A DNA stretch of 64,000 nt from Corynebacterium provencense. GTDB lineage: Bacteria > Actinomycetota > Actinomycetes > Mycobacteriales > Mycobacteriaceae. The notes under the pieces were generated by a model that did not search any database, was not told where the DNA came from, and was given only the letters and a program-made list of their open reading frames with translations. Positions 19,602-26,688 of the stretch are shown here, piece by piece. The position numbers and the translations under genes were made by a program. The stretch spans positions 68,684 to 132,683 of the forward strand of contig LT160593.1 of the NCBI GenBank assembly GCA_900049755.1. Reading direction: 5' to 3'. Every line of letters begins with the position of its first letter. Position 1 is the stretch's first letter.

Positions 19602-19653
19602 CGCCACTGTCGCGCCACAGTAGCGCCACTGTAGCGCCACTGTAGCGCCACTG
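19599..19653 (+). repeat. Five tandem copies of an 11-bp repeat, starting at the accD stop codon
   Basis: Five 11-base units follow one another: TAGCGCCACTG at 19599, 19621, 19632 and 19643 match exactly and the second unit at 19610 (TCGCGCCACAG) differs at two positions. The first unit's TAG is the stop codon of accD. There is no open gene here. The remaining gap to 19871 is GC-rich, shows no gene, and includes the likely promoter of the next gene. Confidence 0.9.
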
Positions 19654-19871
19654 ATCCAGGGGCAGCGGGGGTGGCCGACCGGGCCGTGACGGGGGTGGCC
19701 GGGTGGTCGTGGTGCCGGCGGTGGGGGTGTTCTCCGGGGAAATTACCGTCCCGGTGAATTCACCTCTGGCGGAGAGGCTCCGGAGAGGGTTTAGTGGTCA
19801 ACGGGTCCCGGTCGTCAGTGGCGGGGACCGTGAACTTCACGAACCGACGATTCCGCAAGGACGGTAATCCT

Positions 19872-20498
19872 GTGTCTCTCCATTCCCTCCCTTCCTCCCT
19901 ATCCGCTTCCACGCTCCGCTCTTCCCGTCGTTCATCGCGGCTGTCGGCCCGTCTGTCGTCGCGGGTCGGTGTGGCGGCACTGACCACGGTCACCGCCGCG
20001 GCGCTTCTGGTGCCGGTCAGCTCCGCTGATCCGACAGTGCCGGGCTCGTCGGCCGACAGTACTGTCGCCCAGACGTCTGTGGCCCCGACGTCTGAGTCTC
20101 CGGCACCTGCGCCAGGTGAGGACGCCGAGTCCACCGACGCGCCGGAGGCGACCGGGTCCCTCGAGGACGGCCGGCTCGTCGGCTCCCTGGCTACCACGGA
20201 CTGGGGCCGGGTCGCGCGTGTCGCCGGGGCACTGGCGACGGGCACCGTCAACCTGACGACTGTCATCGACATTCTCTCACTCATCGCGAACTCGCCGCTG
20301 ACATGGGATGATGTCGTCGGTTCGGTGGAAGGTTCCGTCTCAGGCAGCTCCGGCTCCACGGGCGGGAGCAGTACCACGGAAAGTACGCCGGCAGAGAGCA
20401 GTGCCGCGGAGTCCAGCACCGGGCAGAGCACCGCGCCCGAGGCGGAGGAGCCGGCCGTGGCGTCCTCCGGTTCCGGTGTGGGGGACCCGGCCGAGTAG
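19872..20498 (+). CDS. Secreted Ser/Thr/Glu-rich protein of unknown function
   Basis: The predicted 208-residue protein begins with a Ser/Arg-rich N-terminus and a hydrophobic Ala/Val/Leu core, with a likely signal-peptidase site near SSADP (about residue 55). The mature part is low in complexity: an acidic Thr/Ser/Ala region, a short ordered segment (RVARVAGALATGTVNLTTV, about 110-150) and a C-terminal Ser/Thr/Glu-rich tail. I chose the GTG at 19872 because AAGGACGG lies about 9 bases upstream; longer starts are possible. I do not recognise the family. The ordered segment resembles the short helical region of some corynebacterial surface proteins only in general character. It is convergent with the DUF6114 gene. 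Confidence 0.6.
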   Translation: MSLHSLPSSLSASTLRSSRRSSRLSARLSSRVGVAALTTVTAAALLVPVSSADPTVPGSSADSTVAQTSVAPTSESPAPAPGEDAESTDAPEATGSLEDGRLVGSLATTDWGRVARVAGALATGTVNLTTVIDILSLIANSPLTWDDVVGSVEGSVSGSSGSTGGSSTTESTPAESSAAESSTGQSTAPEAEEPAVASSGSGVGDPAE

Positions 20499-20506
20499 GT
20501 CAATCC

Positions 20507-20563
20507 CGCCGGCCCCCCGCCGGCCCCCCTGCCGGCCCCCTGCCGGCCCCCTGTCTGCCCCTG
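20507..20563. repeat. GC-rich CCGGCCCCCTG repeats between convergent genes
   Basis: About four imperfect copies of an 11-base C-rich unit (CCGGCCCCCTG) fill the gap between the stop codons of the two convergent genes. It may form stable RNA structure and end both transcripts, but no clear stem-loop with a T-run is seen. Confidence 0.7.
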
Positions 20564-21988
20564 TCAGCTCTGCCAGGGGCCGATGTCGTTGGTCGGGGCT
20601 TCGAGCACATCCGAGGTGACCAGGTAGGTCTCCATCGTGCCGTTGAGGATGTCGGTCTGACCGGACAGGAAGTCCGGCAGCCCGAGACCGAGTTTCGACA
20701 GTTCCCGGACGATGTTGTCCGGCAGGTCCTCGGCGTCGAGGGTGAGCGGCAGGCCGGTGTCCACCCCCGCCACCTCGGCGGTGATGGTCATCTTCCTGAC
20801 GAAGATGTGGAAGTTCCCGGACAGGGTCGTCACCGCCCCGAGCGTGTCCTGGCCCAGGTCCTGCAGTCCGGGGACGCCGTTGGGGAACTGGACCCGCAGG
20901 TTGGTCAGCACGGTGCGGTCGGAGTCGATGCGGAATGCCTTCTTCGGCCCCTGCAGGGTGTCGACGGTGACCACCGAGAGTTTCATCCCCGGCGTCATTG
21001 CGGTCCGGTCGGACTTGATGGTGAAGGTGTTGCCGGTGATCGGCAGCAGACCCTGCACCGGTGCCGGAGGTTCGACGTTGAGCCCGGGGACCGTGACGCC
21101 GAGGGCGTCGAGGCCACCGTCGATGTTCTGCTGCAGTGCGGTACCGTCCGGCAGGGTCGGCTCGGGCAGCCGGAGTTCCGGCAGGCCCGGCAGCTGCAGT
21201 GAGGGTGCCGCCGGTGTGGTGGAGGGGGCCGTGGTCGTGGCGTCTCCTCCTGTGGCACCGGTGCCGGACGGGGCTGCCGGTTCTACCTGCTGTCCGGCCT
21301 GACCGTCCTGGCCGGGCAGTGTCGGAAGCCGGAGTTCGGGCAGGCCCGGAATCTGGGCGGAGGCCTGGGGCGTGTGTGCCCCGAGTCCGACGGTGAGGGC
21401 GGCGAGGGCTGCGACCGCGGCGACGGCGGTGGTGGAACCGCCCTTACCCGGTTTCTGCTCCTTCGACCTCACCTTCTCCTCTCTCCGGTTCTTCTTCTCT
21501 GCCCGGGCCTCGTCACGTGACTGGGGTGTCCAGGCCAGGGCCATGGCCCCGCCGACCAGGGAGAGGACGGTGCCGATGATGAATCCGCCGAAGTTGGACT
21601 GGGGCAGGGCGACGATCGCCAGGACCATCGCAGCGACCCCGGTGAGGATCCGGCCTTCACCCCGGAACCATGTCATCAGTCCGCAGACGATGAGGAGGAT
21701 GCCGATGACGAGGGTGGAGACTCCCGCCAGGGTGGAGATCTGGATCTGGATGTTGGAGATCTCCAGGCTGAGGTAGGCGGGGGTCAGGATGACCGCTCCG
21801 CCGAGGATCATCAGCAGGCCGGCGCCGAAGGCGCGCTGTCGGCGCCAGGTGGTGAACCTGCGGTTGCTCTTCTCGAGCTTCTCGCTGGTGGTTTCGGCAC
21901 CTGGTCCGGCGTCGGGGGTCACCTCCGCGGCACCGTCCAGAGGTTGTGTCACATCTCCCGGGGTGTCGGGGGTGGGGGTGCCGGTCAT
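20564..21988 (-). CDS. DUF6114-type membrane protein with long secreted C-terminal domain
   Basis: The 474-residue product has a hydrophilic N-terminus (about 1-45), then four hydrophobic helices between about 50 and 150, matching the DUF6114 membrane domain often paired with DUF6230 proteins in Streptomyces. A Lys/Arg/Glu-rich stretch follows, then a further hydrophobic segment (about 195-215) ending in a signal-like ASAQIPG. The remaining 255 residues should be extracytoplasmic: a Pro/Leu-rich linker with repeated LPELRLP and a beta-rich domain that looks like the lipoprotein-like domain of its partner. The start ATG overlaps the partner's stop (TGATG); an ATG two codons earlier is possible. 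Function is unknown. Confidence 0.75.
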   Translation of the reverse strand: MTGTPTPDTPGDVTQPLDGAAEVTPDAGPGAETTSEKLEKSNRRFTTWRRQRAFGAGLLMILGGAVILTPAYLSLEISNIQIQISTLAGVSTLVIGILLIVCGLMTWFRGEGRILTGVAAMVLAIVALPQSNFGGFIIGTVLSLVGGAMALAWTPQSRDEARAEKKNRREEKVRSKEQKPGKGGSTTAVAAVAALAALTVGLGAHTPQASAQIPGLPELRLPTLPGQDGQAGQQVEPAAPSGTGATGGDATTTAPSTTPAAPSLQLPGLPELRLPEPTLPDGTALQQNIDGGLDALGVTVPGLNVEPPAPVQGLLPITGNTFTIKSDRTAMTPGMKLSVVTVDTLQGPKKAFRIDSDRTVLTNLRVQFPNGVPGLQDLGQDTLGAVTTLSGNFHIFVRKMTITAEVAGVDTGLPLTLDAEDLPDNIVRELSKLGLGLPDFLSGQTDILNGTMETYLVTSDVLEAPTNDIGPWQS

Positions 21989-22557
21989 CAGCATTCGGCC
22001 TTGTCGGCGTCGACGACGGACACCTGCGAACCCGCGGCGGTGAGCTGGTCGGCGGAGATGGAGGTGGCCTTGATCTTCTGGTCGAATGCCTGGATGGCGT
22101 CCGCGGCGATTCCCCACTGGCCGGCAGAGGCACCGTCGTCGAGCTGGGAGGCGTCCACACCGATCTGAGGCTTGATCAGGGTCATCCCGCCGTTGAGGCC
22201 GGGGGCGCCGATGACGAGGTTCTCGGCGCTGAAGTTCTTGCCGGGCACCTTCATCTGGAACTTCTTCTCCCCCAGGCCGGGGATCTCGAGGGGGGCGGCC
22301 ATGCACAGGTCGGTGATCTCGGCTTTGGTGAACTTCAGTTTCGCCACTGCGACGTCACCGCCGCTGAGCTTGTCGTTGCCGACGAAGATCGCCACCCCCT
22401 GGCCGTCGAGGCCGTGGACGGTCTGGGAGAAAATGGTGTTCGACAGTGACAGGTTGGCGGAGATGCCGCCCTGTGCCATGGCGACGCCCATGCCGCCGGT
22501 GGCGACGAGCCCGACGGCGAGGATGCCGACGAAGCGCTTGCCCTTGATGTGTCCCAT
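21988..22557 (-). CDS. DUF6230-type exported protein
   Basis: A 189-residue protein with an N-terminal signal-like segment (basic GKR, then a Gly/Ala/Val core, about 6-29) and a beta-rich exported domain ending in a cysteine. The pattern fits DUF6230, a family widespread in Streptomyces and related actinobacteria that is nearly always encoded beside a DUF6114 membrane protein, as here. Its role is not established. The gene is first in a two-gene minus-strand operon; the stop overlaps the DUF6114 start, so the two are probably made in fixed ratio. The promoter should lie in the 166-bp gap 22558-22723. Confidence 0.78.
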   Translation of the reverse strand: MGHIKGKRFVGILAVGLVATGGMGVAMAQGGISANLSLSNTIFSQTVHGLDGQGVAIFVGNDKLSGGDVAVAKLKFTKAEITDLCMAAPLEIPGLGEKKFQMKVPGKNFSAENLVIGAPGLNGGMTLIKPQIGVDASQLDDGASAGQWGIAADAIQAFDQKIKATSISADQLTAAGSQVSVVDADKAEC

Positions 22558-22723
22558 TGTTCTCTTCCTCCGTCAACGACGCCCGTGGCGTCCGTCAGAT
22601 ACGTGGGCGGGGTTCCGCCTCCTGTTGTCCGGGTTATCCTATCGCCGTCCAACGTGTTTCCATGCACAATACGGATATTTTTGCCGACCGAATCTGGTGA
22701 ACGGCGGACACCTTCACGGCGTG

Positions 22724-24046
22724 TCAGTGGCCCGCCGCAGAACTGGTCGCCTTCTGTCCTCGCCGGCGCTCTCCACGGCGTCCTCCCTGTCTTCTTTCCC
22801 GTCTTCCTTCCCGTCGGTCGGAGTACAGGGTCAGGGCGAGCGAGACCAGCTGCACCCCCGCCAGTGAGATCACCAGTGGCGTCCACCCCAGGTCGAAGAC
22901 GTGCCCCAGTGCCCAGCCGAGGATCGAGGAGCCGAGGTAGTAGCTCATGACATAGGTCGAGGACGCCTCGGCCCGGTCACCGTCGGCCCGCGCACCCACC
23001 AACGCGGATGCCGTGGAGTGGGCGGCGAAGAAGCTGGCGGTGAACATCAGTGCTCCGAGGACCGTCGTCCACAGTGCAGGGACGAGCATGACCAGCAGGC
23101 CGGCGACGGAGATCGCCGACGACGCCGTGAGAACCTTCCCGGGACCGTAGCGGGCGGACAGTGCACCCGCCCTGGCCGACGACCATGTCCCCGACAGGTA
23201 CAGCAGGAAGACCATCCCGGCCCAGATCTCACTGAGGCCGAACTGTCGGGTGAGCTGGAAGCCCAGGTAGTTGTACAGCGAGACGAAGGACCCCATGAGC
23301 ATGAAGGGCAGCAGGAACAGGGGGACGAGCCTCGGATTGTGCCAGTGTCTGCGGAAGGCGGAGACCTCGTGGCGCAGGGTGATCTTCTTCGGTGTGAAGT
23401 TGCGCTGTGGCGGCAGGGCCCAGGCGCACACCAGTCCGAGGAGGAAGGCGACGGATGCTCCGGCCAGGGCGGCCCCGCGCCAGTCGGTGATCTCGAGGAA
23501 CCACGAGGGGATGAGGCGTCCCATCAGTCCGCCGATGGAGGTGCCGGCGATGTAGAGGCCCATCACCCTGCCCAGGTGGGAGGGGCGGATCTCTTCGGCG
23601 AGGAAGGTCATCGTCACGGCCGGGACCCCGGCCACCGCTATGCCCTGGAGGGCGCGCAGTCCGATCAGTGAGCTGATGCCGGGGGCGAGGCAGAGCAGCA
23701 GGCTGAGGACGGTGGCGGCGAGGACGGAGGCGCGCAGGACGGTGCGGCGTCCGATGCGTTCGGAGATGATGCTCACCGGGACGACGGTGACGGCGAGAAG
23801 TCCGGTGGTCGCCGAGACGGTGAGGGCGGCGGTGGTGGGGGAGACCCGGAGGCTGTCGCTGATGGAGGGAAGCAGGGCCTGGGTCAGGTACATGGCGTTG
23901 AAGGACGCCAGTCCCGCGGTCGCGGCGGCGACCATGACCCGACGGTATCCGGGGTCTCCGGGGGCGAGTCCGGTGGTTCGGCGGGCTGTGGTGCCCGCGC
24001 CCGGGGGAGTGGCGGGGGCGTTGCCGGGTGGCGTCATGGTTCCCAT
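22724..24046 (-). CDS. MFS exporter (YnfM/Bcr-like, 12 membrane helices)
   Basis: This major facilitator protein has 12 predicted helices and the characteristic loop motif between helices 2 and 3 (ERIGRRTVLRAS). Family-level resemblance is to YnfM-type drug/arabinose efflux carriers. The C-terminal tail is a run of Arg/Gly/Glu that has no family counterpart. The start is uncertain: ATG at 24046 or 24037, or a TTG at 24079. It is transcribed away from a LysR-type gene, with only about 56 bases between starts, so that regulator very likely controls it. The substrate is unknown. Confidence 0.88.
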   Translation of the reverse strand: MGTMTPPGNAPATPPGAGTTARRTTGLAPGDPGYRRVMVAAATAGLASFNAMYLTQALLPSISDSLRVSPTTAALTVSATTGLLAVTVVPVSIISERIGRRTVLRASVLAATVLSLLLCLAPGISSLIGLRALQGIAVAGVPAVTMTFLAEEIRPSHLGRVMGLYIAGTSIGGLMGRLIPSWFLEITDWRGAALAGASVAFLLGLVCAWALPPQRNFTPKKITLRHEVSAFRRHWHNPRLVPLFLLPFMLMGSFVSLYNYLGFQLTRQFGLSEIWAGMVFLLYLSGTWSSARAGALSARYGPGKVLTASSAISVAGLLVMLVPALWTTVLGALMFTASFFAAHSTASALVGARADGDRAEASSTYVMSYYLGSSILGWALGHVFDLGWTPLVISLAGVQLVSLALTLYSDRREGRRERRQGGRRGERRRGQKATSSAAGH

Positions 24047-24102
24047 CGTGCGCGTCGGGGCGTCCTCCGCAAAATGCAACAGGCAGGCTGTACAGTCCCG
24101 TT

Positions 24103-25056
24103 ATGCGCATCGATGACCTGGGGTGGTTCCTCGATCTCGTGGACACCTGCAACATGGCGGACACCGCCGCGGCCACCGGCCTGAGCCAGTCCTCTCTCTC
24201 CCGCCGCCTGGCGGGCCTGGAGGCGGAGGTGGGCACCACCCTGTTCGACCGGCGCGGACGCAACCTCGTGCTCAACCACCGCGGTGAACTTCTCGCCGAC
24301 ACCGCCCGGAAAACACGCGACACCTGGGCAGACGGGGTGGAGGCGGTGCGGCGGCTCGTCGACCCTGCGCGCGGTACCGTCCGACTGTGCTTCATGCACT
24401 CCCTGGGCACGTGGATGGTCCCTGATCTGCTGCGGACCTGGCGGGCCGCCCACCCGACCGTGGAGTTCGAACTGGTGCAGGGGGCGGCGCGGCAACTGGT
24501 CGACCGGGTCGTCGACGGCCGTTCAGACCTGGCCTTCGTGGGGCCGGAACCTGTCGCACAGATCCGTGCCGGGCAGGTCCACTGGTGTGAGCTGGCCCAG
24601 CAGCGCCTCGGCCTGGCGGTCCCGGAAGGTCACCGGCTGGCCACCGGTCCGGACGGTTCCCCACGCACCTCGGTGGACCTGCGCGAGGCGCGCGAGGAGC
24701 CTTTCGTCGCCATGCTGGAAGGTTTCGGCACGAGGATGATCCTGGACCAGCTCAGTGAGGACGCCGGATTCCGGCCCCGCCTGGTCTTCGAGTCCATGGA
24801 GCTGACCACGGTCGCCGGACTGGTCACGGCGGGGCTCGGTGTGGCGATGCTGCCGCTGGACGACCCCAACCTGCGCCTGCCCGGGATGCAGGTCATACCG
24901 CTGAGGACCCGCCGGCGACGGGAACTGGGGGTGGTGTGGTCGGCGTCCGGAACGCAGGCACCTCCGGTGGCGGCGTTCCGGGACTTCGTCGTCAGCGACG
25001 GGAGGTCAGCCGTGACGCCACGACACGCCACCCGATCAGCAGAACCACCAGCATGA
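24103..25056 (+). CDS. LysR-family transcriptional regulator
   Basis: The 317-residue protein has an N-terminal winged helix-turn-helix (about 3-62; ATGLSQSSLSRRLAGLEAEVGTTLF is too long to quote in full, but the pattern SQSSLSRRLAGLE is typical) and a LysR substrate-binding domain (about 90-300). LysR genes usually control the divergently transcribed neighbour, here the MFS exporter. The ATG at 24103 is the natural start of the DNA-binding domain. Its last 65 bases overlap the end of the convergent DUF3054 gene. The effector is unknown. Confidence 0.93.
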   Translation: MRIDDLGWFLDLVDTCNMADTAAATGLSQSSLSRRLAGLEAEVGTTLFDRRGRNLVLNHRGELLADTARKTRDTWADGVEAVRRLVDPARGTVRLCFMHSLGTWMVPDLLRTWRAAHPTVEFELVQGAARQLVDRVVDGRSDLAFVGPEPVAQIRAGQVHWCELAQQRLGLAVPEGHRLATGPDGSPRTSVDLREAREEPFVAMLEGFGTRMILDQLSEDAGFRPRLVFESMELTTVAGLVTAGLGVAMLPLDDPNLRLPGMQVIPLRTRRRRELGVVWSASGTQAPPVAAFRDFVVSDGRSAVTPRHATRSAEPPA

Positions 25057-25420
25057 CCGCGGCGACGATCATGAAGGACCAGTGCGGGACCTCACCGTGC
25101 CGCAACCCCCAGAACACCATGCCCGTGACCCACGTGACCGCACAGATCAGCAGTCCGCTGCCCGGGGCGGAACGCAGACGGTCGGCGGCGATGAGACCCC
25201 AGACCAGCACTGTGCCGATGAGGAAAGGCCAGGTGGTGTCCAGCCATCCGAGGAATGACAGGGGGAGATCCTCGGAATTGTGCGCGATCCGCGCCAGAAG
25301 GGCGAAGATGAGCACCGCGACGACGTCGGCGATGACGGCGTTCCGGATGCCGAGGCCCGCTGTCGCGGAGGTGGGTCCGGTCGGCTCCGGGGCGGGGGGA
25401 CGCCCGTGGTGGGCGGGCCA
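24992..25420 (-). CDS. DUF3054 membrane protein, 5' end damaged
   Basis: About 130 residues with four hydrophobic helices, matching DUF3054, a small membrane family common in actinobacteria and of unknown role. The conserved start of the domain (RNAVIADVVAVLIFALLAR) is clear, but no acceptable ATG, GTG or TTG with a ribosome site lies upstream in frame. The open frame runs on into the adapter-like patch at 25422-25459, so the true start has probably been lost from the assembly rather than from the organism; the upper coordinate is only the last base before that patch. It appears to be the third gene of the mmpL operon, and it overlaps the end of the LysR gene by 65 bases. Confidence 0.7.
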   Translation of the reverse strand, partial: WPAHHGRPPAPEPTGPTSATAGLGIRNAVIADVVAVLIFALLARIAHNSEDLPLSFLGWLDTTWPFLIGTVLVWGLIAADRLRSAPGSGLLICAVTWVTGMVFWGLRHGEVPHWSFMIVAAVMLVVLLIGWRVVASRLTSRR

Positions 25421-25421
25421 C

Positions 25422-25459
25422 CGGTCTCTTATACCCTCCGAGTGTGGTATAGGGGCCGC
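25422..25459. other. Tn5 mosaic-end junction remnant 2 (probable library adapter artefact)
   Basis: Ungapped comparison with the 38-base head-to-head mosaic-end junction gives about 24 of 38 identities, including GTCTCTTATAC exactly and GTATA in the second half. The patch supplies the last codons and the TAA stop of the LPG-type gene (PLYHTRRV) and removes the start of the DUF3054 gene. Confidence 0.75.
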
Positions 25460-26685
25460 CCGCCGGTGCGGGGGGACGGTCGATCCCCGCCGTCCCGTGC
25501 ACCGGCACCGTGCGGGTGGTCGTGGGCGCCGTGGGTACCGTGCACGGCAACCCCCGTGGCGATCTGCCGGAAGGTCGGCGGACGGTCGGGGTCCACCGTG
25601 TCGCGGACGAAGGTCCACAGGAAGACCAGCCAGCCGATGATCGCCAGTCCGATGAAGCTGATCATCCGGAAGACGATGACCGCGGCGATGGCTTTGGCCG
25701 AGGCCATCTCCGCGACGCCGACTAGCATGCCGACGAGCGTGGCGTCCACCGGGCCGAGACCACCCGGGGTGATCTGCGCCTGCCCCACGAGTTTGGCGGT
25801 GATGAATGCGAGGACGACGCCGGAGACCGGGGGTGTGGCGCCGACGGCGTGGACGGCGAAGAGGAGGCAGAAGATCTCCGCGATCCAGTTCAGCATCGAC
25901 AGGGACACCGCCCAGAGAAGCTTTCCCGGTGAGATCCGGACGGCGCTGAGCTGGTCGGCGAACCCGGAGAGTCTGTCGTTCCACCGGTCTTCGGGGGCGT
26001 GGCGTCGGCGGTTGTACCACCGCAGTACCCGCAGCAGACCGGCCTCCACGGTGTCCGGGTGTTTCGCGGTCCAGTTCATCCCCCACGCCAGCAGACACAG
26101 GGCCAGGATGGTCAGACCCATCGAGTAGGGGTGGACCTCCGCACTGAGCAGGAACATCGCCCCGAACCCGAGGACAGCCATCCCCGCCCCGGACAACGCC
26201 CCCGACAGGACCATGTACCAGCTGGCGACGACGGGGGTCGCACCCCACTTCAACTGCTCCCGGAAGATCATGGCCGCGGATATCGCAGGGCCTCCGGGGA
26301 AGGTCGACGACCACGCGTTCGCCGCCAGGCCGAGGGCGTTGGCCGTGGAACGTTTCACCTGCACGCCGGCGGACCGGATGAGGACGACCATGACCTCGGC
26401 CTGTGCGACCATGGCCAGCATCATCGCCACCGACGCCGCGACGACGTACCAGTTGTTCGCCTGTTTGATGGCCTGCCATCCCTCGGAGAACAGGTGGTAG
26501 TGACCGCGTGCGGCGAAGGCGACGATCACGAGTATCAGCAGGGTCAGCAGGGCGCGGACCCTGGGGTCGCGCATGAAGACTTTGATGCGTCGGTGCCGAC
26601 TGTAGGGCACAGGCGTCCCGTGGTCCGATCGCATGTCCGGTCGCTTGTCCGGCGGTTCCGAGGGAACTGGGGAATTGTGGTCCAC
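25429..26685 (-). CDS. LPG-synthase-type transmembrane protein (UPF0104 / YbhN-like)
   Basis: The 418-residue product has eight or so membrane helices and fits the flippase-like domain shared by MprF N-termini and YbhN (lysylphosphatidylglycerol synthase TM region). The conserved GxPAISAAM and PGGLGPVDATLVG motifs are present. Such proteins translocate or support transport of lipids across the inner membrane; the actual substrate here is unknown. The GTG start at 26685 lies three bases after the stop of mmpL, so it is in the same operon. The C-terminal residues (roughly the last eight) come from an adapter-like patch and are probably wrong; the natural protein may be longer or end differently. 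Confidence 0.85.
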   Translation of the reverse strand: MDHNSPVPSEPPDKRPDMRSDHGTPVPYSRHRRIKVFMRDPRVRALLTLLILVIVAFAARGHYHLFSEGWQAIKQANNWYVVAASVAMMLAMVAQAEVMVVLIRSAGVQVKRSTANALGLAANAWSSTFPGGPAISAAMIFREQLKWGATPVVASWYMVLSGALSGAGMAVLGFGAMFLLSAEVHPYSMGLTILALCLLAWGMNWTAKHPDTVEAGLLRVLRWYNRRRHAPEDRWNDRLSGFADQLSAVRISPGKLLWAVSLSMLNWIAEIFCLLFAVHAVGATPPVSGVVLAFITAKLVGQAQITPGGLGPVDATLVGMLVGVAEMASAKAIAAVIVFRMISFIGLAIIGWLVFLWTFVRDTVDPDRPPTFRQIATGVAVHGTHGAHDHPHGAGARDGGDRPSPRTGGRPLYHTRRV

Positions 26686-26688
26686 TGA

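Noticed and set aside
19599-19653. TAGCGCCACTG repeats considered as plasmid- or phage-type iterons
   Set aside because: No replication gene, AT-rich region or DnaA boxes nearby; the array begins in a stop codon.
20507-20563. C-rich repeats considered as a CRISPR-like array
   Set aside because: Units are only 11 bases, adjacent and without spacers; simple tandem repeats.
25429-25459. TATACC and GGTATA pair near 25431-25452 as a terminator hairpin
   Set aside because: The symmetry comes from the palindromic adapter junction, and the stem is imperfect.
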